A DNA stretch of 64,000 nucleotides, taken from the NCBI GenBank assembly GCA_035477595.1, contig DATIKM010000028.1:36892-100891 (forward strand), written 5' to 3'. The translations under genes were made by a program, and so were the position numbers. Every line of letters begins with the position of its first letter. The stretch's first letter is position 1. The notes beneath the pieces are model-generated. The model saw only the letters and a program-made list of their open reading frames with translations. It was not told the DNA's origin and did no database searches. This document shows, in pieces, positions 8,358-17,195 of the stretch. The stretch comes from DATIKM01 sp035477595 (GTDB taxonomy: Bacteria > Armatimonadota > Chthonomonadetes > Chthonomonadales > CAJBBX01).

Positions 8358-10115
8358 CTATTCATCGCACCGTCGCATGTCCTCGATGATGGACCGCACG
8401 GCCACATGGTTATTGTACGGGTCCAGCGAGGGACGGTAGCAGATGTCCACCCTATCGCCGGTCTGGATCCTATCGGCCCAATCGCCGTGCCGCCACCAGA
8501 CGGCCCTGTACGCCGCGCCTGTGGGATCGCCCAGCGCGATCCGCAAGTGGCTGGCGTCTCGGCCCATCCTGCCCACCTCCCGCACGACCTGACGGCGGGC
8601 GACAAAACGAGGCGCAGGGTTGCCCCGGCCGCAGGGCTCGAGGCGGTCCAGCTCCTGCACAGCGTCCGGCCCCAGGGATAGCGGGTCCACGAGTGCGTCC
8701 GCCTCGATGACGGGCGCCAGGTCGTCCTCCGACAGGGCGAGGGCAGCGCTCCTCCGGAGACGCTCCCCCAGCTCTGCGATGCGGCCGGCATCGATTGAGA
8801 GTCCGGCAGCGAGCGCATGGCCGCCATACTCACTGAGCAGGTCCTCGCACTCCGTGAGCGCGCGGTGCAGGTGGAACGCGCCAACGCTGCGGCCGGACCC
8901 GCGGCCTCGCCCGGTCTTCGTGTCGATCGAGACGAGGATGGCCGGGCGCCCCGTCAGCTCCACGACTCTGCCCGCGACGATGCCGATGACCCCGGGGTGC
9001 CAGCCCTCGCCGTGCAACACCAGACACCGGGCGTCTGAGGGCTGCTCCTCAGCACTACGCAAGACCTCAGCGAGGACGCGTGCCTGCTCGCGCTGCCTGG
9101 CCGTGTTGGCGCAGTCCAGCTCGGTGGCGATCCGTCTGCCCGTCTCCTCGTCGCCGGTCAGCAGCAACTCCAGTGCGTCGGCAGCGTCTCCCATACGGCC
9201 GGCGGCGTTGATTCTGGGGCCGATTCCGAACGCGATGTCGCTCGCACGGATATCCCCGGCGCGAAGACCTGCGGCCTCAAGCAGCGCACGGATGCCGGTC
9301 TTTCGACTGGCGCGGAGGGCCCGCAGTCCGTGCTCGACGATCACCCGGTTCTGCCCCAGGAGCGGCATCACATCGGCAACCGTGCCGATGGCAGCGAGGT
9401 CCGCGTACGCGCGGCGGTACGACGCCACGGGCAGGCCGGACGCGGCAACCAGGGCCTCGCCGAGACGGAAGGCGACCCCGGCACCGGACAGGTCCGCGAA
9501 GCCGTCCGCCGCTCCGCCGCGGCGAGGGTTCACCACCGCGACGGCATCGGGCACCTCGTCGCCCGGCTCGTGGTGATCGGTCACGATTACGTCGATCCCG
9601 GCCCGTCGCGCAGCGTCGATCTCGTCTACGCGCCGGGTTCCACAGTCGGCGGTCAGGACCAGCGCGGCACCCGCGTCGCGGGCGCGATCGAGGAACGGCG
9701 TCCTCAGATCATAGCCGTCGCGCGACCGATGGGGCACGTGTACGTGTGCGTGGGCGCCCATCCGTCGCAGAAGCCGGCCGTACAGCGCTGCGGCGGTGAC
9801 GCCGTCCACATCGTAGTCGCCGTGGATCCAGATCGTCTCGTGGCGCGCGATGGCGGTGCGGAGGCGCGCGACGGCGCGCGCGGCATCCGGCAGCAGCATG
9901 GGGTCGGGCAGGTCGTCGAAGGATGGCGAAAGGAAGCGCTGTGCACTGGCGCCATCGCGGACGCCCCGGATGATGAGCAGGCGGGCCAGAAGCGCGCTGC
10001 AGCCTGCCTCCGCTGCGAGGGTATCGGCGGGCAACTCATCGGTGTCGCGAATTCGCCAGCGAGTTGCCGCGGCTGCGAGCCACGAGGCGCGTGTTGGCGG
10101 TTGATCGTAGGCCAA
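8358..10115 (-). CDS. recJ: Single-stranded-DNA-specific exonuclease RecJ
   Basis: 5'-3' exonuclease for single-stranded DNA used in recombination and mismatch repair, 585 aa. The DHH-family catalytic motifs are visible: HGDYDVDG (residues 98-105), ADCGT (156-160) and VTDHHEP (178-184), followed by the DHHA1 domain with YGGHALAAGLS and an OB-like C-terminal domain carrying the PCGRGNPAPRF motif. The frame opens with TTG at 10115; a start a little further in is possible. It lies between secDF (120-base gap) and rel. The SecDF-RecJ neighbourhood is common in several phyla. Confidence 0.94.
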   Translation of the reverse strand: MAYDQPPTRASWLAAAATRWRIRDTDELPADTLAAEAGCSALLARLLIIRGVRDGASAQRFLSPSFDDLPDPMLLPDAARAVARLRTAIARHETIWIHGDYDVDGVTAAALYGRLLRRMGAHAHVHVPHRSRDGYDLRTPFLDRARDAGAALVLTADCGTRRVDEIDAARRAGIDVIVTDHHEPGDEVPDAVAVVNPRRGGAADGFADLSGAGVAFRLGEALVAASGLPVASYRRAYADLAAIGTVADVMPLLGQNRVIVEHGLRALRASRKTGIRALLEAAGLRAGDIRASDIAFGIGPRINAAGRMGDAADALELLLTGDEETGRRIATELDCANTARQREQARVLAEVLRSAEEQPSDARCLVLHGEGWHPGVIGIVAGRVVELTGRPAILVSIDTKTGRGRGSGRSVGAFHLHRALTECEDLLSEYGGHALAAGLSIDAGRIAELGERLRRSAALALSEDDLAPVIEADALVDPLSLGPDAVQELDRLEPCGRGNPAPRFVARRQVVREVGRMGRDASHLRIALGDPTGAAYRAVWWRHGDWADRIQTGDRVDICYRPSLDPYNNHVAVRSIIEDMRRCDE

Positions 10116-10235
10116 TATGCGTCTCCCTGGCGTCGAGCGTCGCGGCCCACAAACGCAAACAACCTGCGGGCCGCACCGTCACGGTCTCGCAGGCTGCCTG
10201 CCTCGTTGCCGGACAGCCCCGTTGTTGGGGCGCCC

Positions 10236-12743
10236 TCACATCCTGCGCTTACGCCGCTTTGTCCGGCCGCGAGCCGCGCCGGCGCCGTCCCCATCCGCAG
10301 CTTGCTCACCCGCGGTGCTCGGTGCCTGTTGGCCGGCAGGCGCCGCTAGCGTCGGCGGCTTGGGCCGGGGTGCGGCCTGTGGCCTGCTGCCCAATGGCTC
10401 GCCGGCGGTCGCCGCCCTCGGGACAGGCCGAGGCACCGGTGAGAGCGCCGGTGCGAGCGCCGGTCCACCGGCCATCGCGGGCGCGAAGGTCATGCGGTCG
10501 CCCGTAAGGTGACGCCACAGAACCAGCAGGGGCGCCGCATTGAAGATCGAGCTGTAGGTGCCGAGGATGATGCCGATCAGCAGGGCAGCTACGAACTCCC
10601 GGATCACCGGCCCGCCGAATATCAGCAGGGCGACCAGCACGAGCATTGTAGTGATGGAGGTGTTAACGCTGCGCGCGAACGTCTGGTCGATGCTCCGGTC
10701 GGCTACGTCGGCGAACTCCTCCCCCCGCGCCCGATGCTTCAGATTCTCGCGGATGCGGTCGAAGATCACGATCGTGTCGTGCGTTGAGAAACCGATGGTT
10801 GTGAGCATCGCGGTCACGAAGAGGCTGTCGATCTGCCACTCCAGAACGATGCCTAGAATTGCGAAGATGCCCCATAGGGCCAGCACATCGTGGAGAACGG
10901 CGCCGATGTTGCAGAGGCCGAACTTCATCCCTTCCCGGAAACCGCCGATGGCAAACCGAACCGCCAGATAGAGCACAATCAGCACGGACGACAGCACCAC
11001 CGCGATCTTCGCGCCGGTGCGTATCTGGTCGCTGAACGAGCCGGACACGCTGTCCGTCGTCTCGATGCGTCCGCCCATGCCCTGGATGATGCTGATCGCG
11101 CGCGCCTGCTCAGTATGGTCTAGGCGGCGCGTCGTGATGAAGGCGCGGTTGCCTTCGGACAGGATCACGCGCGGCTCGCCGAACCCTGCGTCGGTCATCG
11201 ACCGTGCGAGAGCAGCCCGGGTTGGGCGCTCCGTGAAGGCAGCGCCGATCTCCGTTCCACCAGTGAACTCGATGCTGTACCGCATGCCATTCATCCCGAG
11301 CCACGCCACGAGACCGGGAACCAGCACGAGGCCGGACAGGGCAAACCAGAGCTTCATGCGGCGCGACACGCCAAGGCGTGGTTTGAAACCGCGGTGGAGC
11401 GCGTACGCAGCGTCGTTTTGGCCCATCGCGGTGCCAGCGAACAGGAGTAGCAGGGTCCGGCTCACCGTGATGGCGGTGAACATCGAGACCAGAACGCCGA
11501 TGGCCAGGGTCAGCGCAAAGCCCTGTACCGGGCCGGTGCCGTAGTGGTACAGGATGACGCATGCGATGACCGTGCACGCATTGGTGTCAAAGATCGCGTT
11601 GAATGCTCGCTTGAACCCGGACTCGATCGCCGCCTTGATCGACTTGCCGGCGAGCCGCTCCTCCTTCATCCGCTCGAAGATGAGCACGTTCGCGTCGACT
11701 GCCATGCCGACGGAGAGGATGAAGCCGGTGAGTCCTGGAATGGTGAGCGTCAGCGGCGTGCCAGCGGCGAGCAGCGTGATCAGCTTGAACGCCGCGAAGG
11801 TGAACACCGCGTACATCAGCAGCGCGATGCATGCGAGCACACCGGGCATGGCGTAGGCGCTGACCATGAACACGAGAACGGCAGCCAGTCCGACAGCACC
11901 CGCGATGAGGGCTCGGCGCATCTCCATGCGGCCGAGGGTCGCCTCCACGGTGTTCTCGGACTCCCACGCCAGAGGCACCGGCAGTGCGCCGGCGTTCAGA
12001 AGCTCGGCGGTCTGCCGCGCCTGTTCGGGTGTGAACTGCCCATGGATGATGCCACTGCCAGGGATCACTCCCTCGATGACCGGCGCGGAGATGAGGCGCT
12101 TGTCCAGGAATATGGCCAGCCGCCTGTTAAGGTTGGCGCGCGTGAACTCCTCGAACACCCGCCTGGCGTCACCGCGAAACTCGAAGGTGATGTGGACGCC
12201 TTGCGGGGTCAGCTCGGCGCGTGAGTTCGGTTCCAGGTCGGCGCCCGTGAGGACCGGGAGCTTGCTGAAGACGCGCGCTTCCATCTCCTCCGCGGAGACG
12301 GGATTACCATCCTGCCCGAGGATCCTTTCAAAGCCCGTCGGCCTGCCGTCGATCTCTTCCTCTTCGGTGCGCCACTCATTCTCGAGCTCAGGCACCTTGC
12401 GGAACTCGAGCTGGGCGGTCGTCTGGATCTGGCGGCGGGCCGCGTCTTTGTCGCGCAGACCAGGCAACTCAACCACGATCTGGTTCTGCTCGGGGCGTCG
12501 GTAGATGACAGGCTCCGCGACGCCCAAGGCGTCGATGCGCCTCCGGATGATGTTCTCAACGGACGCCAAGCTGTCAGGCGTCCATTCCTTGCCCTGCAGC
12601 TCTTCCGTCTTCGCGCGCAGGACCACTCGCATACCGCCCTGGATGTCGAGGCCCAGCATCGTGGGGATTCTGACGGCCGCGATGATGGCGCCGATCAGGA
12701 GGAGCAGGACTATGAGGAGAACTTTGACCTGTGGGTTCTTCAA
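10236..12743 (-). CDS. secDF: Fused protein translocase subunits SecD and SecF with a basic tail
   Basis: Inner-membrane RND-type protein that uses the proton gradient to help preproteins through SecYEG. At 835 aa it is a SecD-SecF fusion. The SecD half (about 1-480) has the N-terminal TM helix, GLDIQGGMRVVL, a large periplasmic domain and AVDANVLIFERMKEER in TM4. The SecF half (about 490-765) has IEFTGGTEIGAAF and STHDTIVIFDRIREN. After the last TM segment, roughly 65 residues are Pro/Ala-rich and end in GRTKRRKRRM, a strongly basic cytosolic tail that is not part of the standard fold. Translation appears to start at TTG 12743 with GGAG upstream. Transcription probably starts from the strong promoter near 12820-12849. 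Confidence 0.93.
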   Translation of the reverse strand: MKNPQVKVLLIVLLLLIGAIIAAVRIPTMLGLDIQGGMRVVLRAKTEELQGKEWTPDSLASVENIIRRRIDALGVAEPVIYRRPEQNQIVVELPGLRDKDAARRQIQTTAQLEFRKVPELENEWRTEEEEIDGRPTGFERILGQDGNPVSAEEMEARVFSKLPVLTGADLEPNSRAELTPQGVHITFEFRGDARRVFEEFTRANLNRRLAIFLDKRLISAPVIEGVIPGSGIIHGQFTPEQARQTAELLNAGALPVPLAWESENTVEATLGRMEMRRALIAGAVGLAAVLVFMVSAYAMPGVLACIALLMYAVFTFAAFKLITLLAAGTPLTLTIPGLTGFILSVGMAVDANVLIFERMKEERLAGKSIKAAIESGFKRAFNAIFDTNACTVIACVILYHYGTGPVQGFALTLAIGVLVSMFTAITVSRTLLLLFAGTAMGQNDAAYALHRGFKPRLGVSRRMKLWFALSGLVLVPGLVAWLGMNGMRYSIEFTGGTEIGAAFTERPTRAALARSMTDAGFGEPRVILSEGNRAFITTRRLDHTEQARAISIIQGMGGRIETTDSVSGSFSDQIRTGAKIAVVLSSVLIVLYLAVRFAIGGFREGMKFGLCNIGAVLHDVLALWGIFAILGIVLEWQIDSLFVTAMLTTIGFSTHDTIVIFDRIRENLKHRARGEEFADVADRSIDQTFARSVNTSITTMLVLVALLIFGGPVIREFVAALLIGIILGTYSSIFNAAPLLVLWRHLTGDRMTFAPAMAGGPALAPALSPVPRPVPRAATAGEPLGSRPQAAPRPKPPTLAAPAGQQAPSTAGEQAADGDGAGAARGRTKRRKRRM

Positions 12744-12819
12744 GAGATCGACACTCCAAGCGGGTTAAGGGGCGCCCACGCGGTGAGGGGTCCCCGGCGG
12801 AGGGCCGGGCCGGACCACC

Positions 12820-12849
12820 ATTATAGCCCTGGCGGAGAGCCTTTGTAAA
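12820..12849 (-). promoter_or_regulatory. Sigma70-type promoter of secDF
   Basis: On the minus strand TTTACA (12849-12844) and TATAAT (12825-12820) are separated by 18 bases. The expected start of transcription is near 12813, leaving a leader of about 70 bases before secDF. The hexamers match 5/6 and 6/6 of the consensus in otherwise GC-rich DNA. Confidence 0.6.
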
Positions 12850-12952
12850 CACAGGCGGGACGGGTCCACCTCGCGCGATCGCGGCGGTCTCGCGCTGCGA
12901 CCGGGCCCGCAGGGGTACCCCGGCGCGGGTGTGAGCGACCAGCGGGTCGCGA

Positions 12953-14260
12953 CTACGACTGCGCCAGGAGCTGCTTGCACGCCTCCAGCACGATCCGCTC
13001 GCACGCCGGGTCGAGCATTAACGTGCCGTAGTAGCGTTGGGCGGTCTCCAGCTCGTACCCGCCGCGCGCGTACTCCGCAGCCGTCGGAAGGTAGCCGTGC
13101 TCGCCGTTCGTGTACCCGGCGACGATGACGGGCCCCGGGTGGGCCGCTTCGAGGTGGAGAGCGTACTCGACGAACGGCTCGAAGGGCAGACCCAGCACTC
13201 GCGCTTCCCCGAGCGTGATGCACTGGACCTGCGAGCGCACCGCGTCCGGCGGCCTGCCAGCCTGCGCTAGGCGGAGGACGTAGGCGGCATGGTCACGCAG
13301 TCCTTCGGCGTTCATCACGGCGCCGGCATGGCCCCGCTCCCTCGCAAGCGCCACCGACGCTTCCGCCAACGCGAGGTCGCGCTCTGCAACATCCGCCGGA
13401 GGCGGCGGGAGGTAGGGCAACTCAATCGGCGCCTCCTGCACGCGAAGGGTGGAGTTGCTCGCGCTGGTGGCGGCCTCCATCGCTTCGATCGCCGCATCCG
13501 CGACGACGCGGCCATTGTGCGCCACCGCCTCCCAGGTACCGCGCTGGAGCGGATTCACATCGCCGCAGCAGCCCTGCAGGTAGATGGGCAGCACGGCGCC
13601 CGCCGTCATCTCCTTGATCGCGGTGCACGCGGCACCGGGGTAGTCCGCCGTGATGCGCAGGTTGTCGCCGCCCATCGTGACCGCGTGGCACGCGTGGCTC
13701 ACCAGGACCGCGTATGCGCCTCCTCGGCTGTCGCGCACCACGATTGCATGCACCACCGGGCTGACAGGCCCGCCCCAGTTGCAGCCAAGAACCGTGCCGG
13801 CCCCGGTTGCCTGACGGCGGTTCACGCCGATCTGGGCGGCCGAGCGCCCGTACGCCAGGGAGGCGGGCTGCAGCGCTTCTGCCGCTTGTCGCGCCACGCC
13901 AACCAGTTTGCGCTCCAGCACGCTCATGTACGCGGCGTCCGACGGACCCATCGCGCCGAACGTGCGCGTAGTCGGACCGCCATGGGTGTGCGTTGCGCAC
14001 AGCATCACGCTGGATGGCTCCGTACCCAGCTCCGACCCTATGGCGGAGCGCACGCGGTCGACCACCTCGAAGTCGAACCCGATGAGGTCGCATGCCACGA
14101 TGGCCACCGAGCATCGATCGCCGTCCTGCAGCACCAGTGCGCGCGCGTGGAGCTCATCGTGCACGCCCGTGCAGCCCGTTGGGCGGCCAGCGTAGCCCGA
14201 CATCCAGACGCCAGGCGGCGGCGTGATGTTCGCCTCTGATACGCCTGCGTAGAGCGGCAT
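12953..14260 (-). CDS. Neutral/alkaline ceramidase-like hydrolase
   Basis: Protein of 435 aa resembling the N-terminal catalytic domain of neutral/alkaline non-lysosomal ceramidases, zinc amidases for N-acyl sphingosines. It shows the family's zinc-site motif CATHTHGGP near residue 90 and a later SHACHAVTMG segment. The active-site GDVSPN motif of true ceramidases reads GDVNPL (in GCCGDVNPL), so the serine is replaced by asparagine and the C-terminal domain is missing. The real substrate may therefore differ. There is no clear signal peptide. The ATG at 14260 has GGAGG just upstream; the frame extends further upstream only as a shadow of ubiD. It is divergent from the menaquinone operon. Confidence 0.8.
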   Translation of the reverse strand: MPLYAGVSEANITPPPGVWMSGYAGRPTGCTGVHDELHARALVLQDGDRCSVAIVACDLIGFDFEVVDRVRSAIGSELGTEPSSVMLCATHTHGGPTTRTFGAMGPSDAAYMSVLERKLVGVARQAAEALQPASLAYGRSAAQIGVNRRQATGAGTVLGCNWGGPVSPVVHAIVVRDSRGGAYAVLVSHACHAVTMGGDNLRITADYPGAACTAIKEMTAGAVLPIYLQGCCGDVNPLQRGTWEAVAHNGRVVADAAIEAMEAATSASNSTLRVQEAPIELPYLPPPPADVAERDLALAEASVALARERGHAGAVMNAEGLRDHAAYVLRLAQAGRPPDAVRSQVQCITLGEARVLGLPFEPFVEYALHLEAAHPGPVIVAGYTNGEHGYLPTAAEYARGGYELETAQRYYGTLMLDPACERIVLEACKQLLAQS

Positions 14261-14371
14261 CCTCTCCTCCCGTGCGGACCCCTTGCTCGGCGCCCGCGCA
14301 TCGGCGCGGCGGTTCATCACCAGCGTGCGCGGCTCCTCCGTGGCTCCCCCCCGGTCAGGCGACCCGTAAGG

Positions 14372-14377
14372 TATAGT
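14372..14377 (+). promoter_or_regulatory. Candidate -10 element for the menaquinone operon
   Basis: TATAGT at 14372-14377 lies about 50 bases before the ubiD start in the divergent intergenic region. No good -35 hexamer is visible, so this is a weak call. Confidence 0.3.
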
Positions 14378-14425
14378 AACCGCGCACGATCTCGTCGGCC
14401 TTTGTCGCACCGGAGCGCCAATCGA

Positions 14426-15877
14426 ATGGCCTACGACTGCTTCCAGGACTTCCTTGCACGCCTCGACCGCGAAGGCGAACTCCGACGCATTTCCGAACCG
14501 GTCAGCCCCGATCTTGAGATCACGGAAGTGGCCGACCGCGTGATGAAAATGCCAGGCGGGGGTCCAGCGCTGCTCTTCGAGCGACCGACCGGGCATTCCG
14601 TTCCCGTCGCGATCAACACCTTGGGGTCTCGGCGGCGCATGTCGCTCGCTCTCGGGGTGTCGGATTACGAGGAGATCGCGGCGGAGATAGCTGACCTGAT
14701 CCGCCCTGAGCCGCCCGTTGGCCTCGCTGCGAAGCTGCGCATGGTTCCCAAGCTGCGTCGCCTGGCCTCGCTGCCGCCCCGGATAGTGGGTTCTGGCGTC
14801 TGCCAGGAGGAAGTGCTCACCGACGATGCCGTGGACCTCGGTGAGCTTCCGGTACTCAAGTGCTGGCCGGAGGATGGTGGTCCGTTCATCACGCTGCCGC
14901 TGGTTTTCACCCATGACCCGGTGACCGGCAAGCGCAACGTGGGGATGTACCGGATCCAGTTGTTCGACGCCAGGACTGCGGGCATGCACTGGCAGATCCA
15001 CAAGGTTGGCGCCGAGCACCACCGGCGCGCGGAGGAGGCCGGCCGCCCGATCGACGTGGCGGTCGCCCTCGGAGGGGATCCGGCGATCACCTTCAGCGCG
15101 GTCGCGCCCCTGCCACCCACCATCGACGAGATGCTCTTCGCCGGCTTCCTGAGGCGGAAGCCTGTGGACGTGGTCCGCTGCAAGACGGTGGACCTCCTAG
15201 TGCCTGCCTCGGCGGAGTATGTGATCGAGGGCCGCGTTGACCCGCAGGAACGCATGCCCGAGGGCCCGTTCGGGGACCACACAGGCTTCTACACGCCCGT
15301 GGAACCTTACCCCGTTCTGCGCGTGACGGCGATCACCCGACGCCGGAGACCGGTCTACCCCGCCACGATAGTGGGCCGTCCGCCGATGGAGGACGGCTGG
15401 ATCGGCAAGGCCGTCGAGCGCATCTTCCTGCCGCTGGTCCGCCTCACCGTGCCCGAGATCGTGGACATGAACCTGCCGGTGGAGGGCTGTTTCCACAACA
15501 TCGCGTTGGTCTCGATCCGGAAGCGGTACCCCGGCCACGCGTTCAAGGTGATGAACGCGCTGTGGGGACTGGGGCAACTAATGTTCACGAAGATGATCTT
15601 CGTGTTCGATCAGGACGTCGACGTGCAGAACGTCGCTGAGTGCGTGTGGAGAATGAGCAACAACATCGACCCGGAGCGCGACCTTCTGCTGACGCGGGGT
15701 CCGGTCGACGTCCTCGACCACGGCTCGCGTGCGACCGGGTTCGGATCGAAGGTAGGCTTCGACTGCACGCGGAAGATGCGCGAGGAGGGGTACGAGCGGG
15801 AGTGGCCGGACGAGATCACCATGGCGCCTGAGGTGAAGGCGCGTGTCGACGCTCTGTGGCCTCGTCTCGGGCTGTAG
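14426..15877 (+). CDS. mqnL: UbiD-family prenylated-FMN decarboxylase (menaquinone, MqnL-like)
   Basis: Decarboxylase of 483 aa that uses prenylated FMN. Together with UbiX- and UbiA-like proteins and MqnA in the same operon it most likely removes the carboxylate of the prenylated naphthoate in the futalosine route to menaquinone. Family features: the MAYDCFQDFLARLDREGELRRI-like opening (start at ATG 14426), ITEVADRV, the EGPFGDHTGFYTPVEPYPVLRV segment with the catalytic Glu-Arg-Glu region, and PVEGCFHNIALVSIRKRYPGHA. A TTG at 14402 is in frame but less likely. The next gene starts 15 bases after the stop. Confusion with the ubiquinone enzyme is possible on sequence alone; the mqnA neighbour decides. 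Confidence 0.9.
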   Translation: MAYDCFQDFLARLDREGELRRISEPVSPDLEITEVADRVMKMPGGGPALLFERPTGHSVPVAINTLGSRRRMSLALGVSDYEEIAAEIADLIRPEPPVGLAAKLRMVPKLRRLASLPPRIVGSGVCQEEVLTDDAVDLGELPVLKCWPEDGGPFITLPLVFTHDPVTGKRNVGMYRIQLFDARTAGMHWQIHKVGAEHHRRAEEAGRPIDVAVALGGDPAITFSAVAPLPPTIDEMLFAGFLRRKPVDVVRCKTVDLLVPASAEYVIEGRVDPQERMPEGPFGDHTGFYTPVEPYPVLRVTAITRRRRPVYPATIVGRPPMEDGWIGKAVERIFLPLVRLTVPEIVDMNLPVEGCFHNIALVSIRKRYPGHAFKVMNALWGLGQLMFTKMIFVFDQDVDVQNVAECVWRMSNNIDPERDLLLTRGPVDVLDHGSRATGFGSKVGFDCTRKMREEGYEREWPDEITMAPEVKARVDALWPRLGL

Positions 15878-15892
15878 CGGTGGCATCGTAGC

Positions 15893-16594
15893 GTGATCGC
15901 GCCTCTGGTAGCCGCTCTGGACGAGTGGGATCGGGCCACCTTCCTCGCCATCAACGCGCATGGGCACCATCCGGTCCTGGACGTCGTCATGCCGGTCGTC
16001 ACCCTCTTCGGGCTCGGTCACGTGCAGGTGTTCGTCCTGTTGGCTGCGGCGGTTCTGGCGGCATGGCGAGCCGGCGAGCTTGGTGGCCCTGACGGAGGCA
16101 TCCGCGCCCTGGGGCGCTCGCTGCGATCGCGCCGCTTCTGGTTGGCGCCCGTCCTCGTGGCCATGCTCATCAGCGGCCTCGCCAGCAACCTAATCAAGGA
16201 AGACGAGCGGCTCCGTCCGTGGTGGTTCTACAGCATGGAGCAGCTAAGGGGCAGGTTCCTCGATGTGGAGGTGCGGCTCGTTCCCGGCGAGCTTCCGCAG
16301 CGGATGCGCGGCTTCCCCTCAGGGCATACGACCACGAGCGTGGCCATAGCCTGCACTCTGTTCCTGCTGCGCCGACGGCTGAGTCTGCGCCGGCGCGTGG
16401 TAGCTGGTCTGTGGCTTGGCGCCGGCGCCGTTGCGTTCTCGCGCATCTACCTGGCCACCCACTGGCCGCTGGACATCGTCGGGGGGATTGGCTTCGGTGT
16501 CTTAGGAGCCCTTGCCTCGGTGTTGCTGCTCCGCAGGATGATCGCAGCGCCTGCGGCCGCGGGCGCCGTAGCGGAGGCACCTGGCCGTGCGTGA
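15893..16594 (+). CDS. PAP2-family membrane phosphatase
   Basis: Integral membrane phosphatase of 233 aa with about five or six TM helices. The acid-phosphatase signature is present in three parts: KEDERLRPW (KxxxxxRP), PSGHTTTS and SRIYLATHWPLD, giving the catalytic histidines and aspartate. PAP2 enzymes act on lipid or prenyl phosphates. A GTG start lies 15 bases after ubiD, and the last 8 bases overlap ubiX, so it is translationally linked to the menaquinone genes. Such a gene is not a standard part of this operon. A link to prenyl phosphates is plausible but unproven; undecaprenyl or phosphatidate phosphatase activity is the alternative. Confidence 0.85.
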   Translation: MIAPLVAALDEWDRATFLAINAHGHHPVLDVVMPVVTLFGLGHVQVFVLLAAAVLAAWRAGELGGPDGGIRALGRSLRSRRFWLAPVLVAMLISGLASNLIKEDERLRPWWFYSMEQLRGRFLDVEVRLVPGELPQRMRGFPSGHTTTSVAIACTLFLLRRRLSLRRRVVAGLWLGAGAVAFSRIYLATHWPLDIVGGIGFGVLGALASVLLLRRMIAAPAAAGAVAEAPGRA

Positions 16595-17195
16595 TGGTAC
16601 GGGCCGCCTCGTAGTGGCTATCACAGGCGCAAGCGGCGCGATCTACGGCGTGCGCCTTCTCCAGCGTGCTGCGGAGGCTTACGACCTTGTGCACGTCGTC
16701 CTCACGGAGCACGCCTGCCAGGTGCTGGCCACGGAATTGGGGATCGTGGTCGACCCGGCGGCTCCCACGTCCGAGGCGCTCCTGGGCCAGCCCTGCGCCC
16801 ACATCAAGTTCCTTAGCAGGCACGACTTCTTCACACCGCCTGCCAGCGGATCCTACCGCCATGACGGCATGGTGATCGTCCCGTGCTCGATGGGCGTCGC
16901 CGGGCGCATCGCGCACGGCATCTCCGACGACCTTGTCACGCGCGGGGCGGATGTGTGCCTCAAGGAGCGGAGGCGACTCGTGCTTGTTGTACGGGAGACC
17001 CCGTGGAGCCTGGTGCACCTGCGCAATCTGACCGCGCTGGCGGAGGCCGGCGCCACCATCCTTCCCGCCTCCCCGTCGTTCTACAACCAACCGGCAAGCA
17101 TCGAGGACGTCGTGGACACCGTCGTGGCTCGCGTGCTCCAACATCTGGGCGTCGACCAGCGGGTGGTGCCGCAGTGGGCGTACACGGAGGAGTAA
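16587..17195 (+). CDS. mqnM: UbiX-family flavin prenyltransferase (MqnM-like)
   Basis: Flavin prenyltransferase of 202 aa that makes prenylated FMN, the cofactor of UbiD, from FMN and a dimethylallyl phosphate. Typical elements are VVAITGASGAIYGVRLL at the N-terminus, the SxGS-type phosphate loop as PASGSYRHDGMVIVPCSMG, ISDDLVTRGADVCLKERR and PWSLVHLRNLTALAEAGA. It overlaps the PAP2 gene by 8 bases and the next gene by one base, in line with tight co-expression with the UbiD decarboxylase two genes upstream. Confidence 0.93.
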   Translation: MRDGTGRLVVAITGASGAIYGVRLLQRAAEAYDLVHVVLTEHACQVLATELGIVVDPAAPTSEALLGQPCAHIKFLSRHDFFTPPASGSYRHDGMVIVPCSMGVAGRIAHGISDDLVTRGADVCLKERRRLVLVVRETPWSLVHLRNLTALAEAGATILPASPSFYNQPASIEDVVDTVVARVLQHLGVDQRVVPQWAYTEE

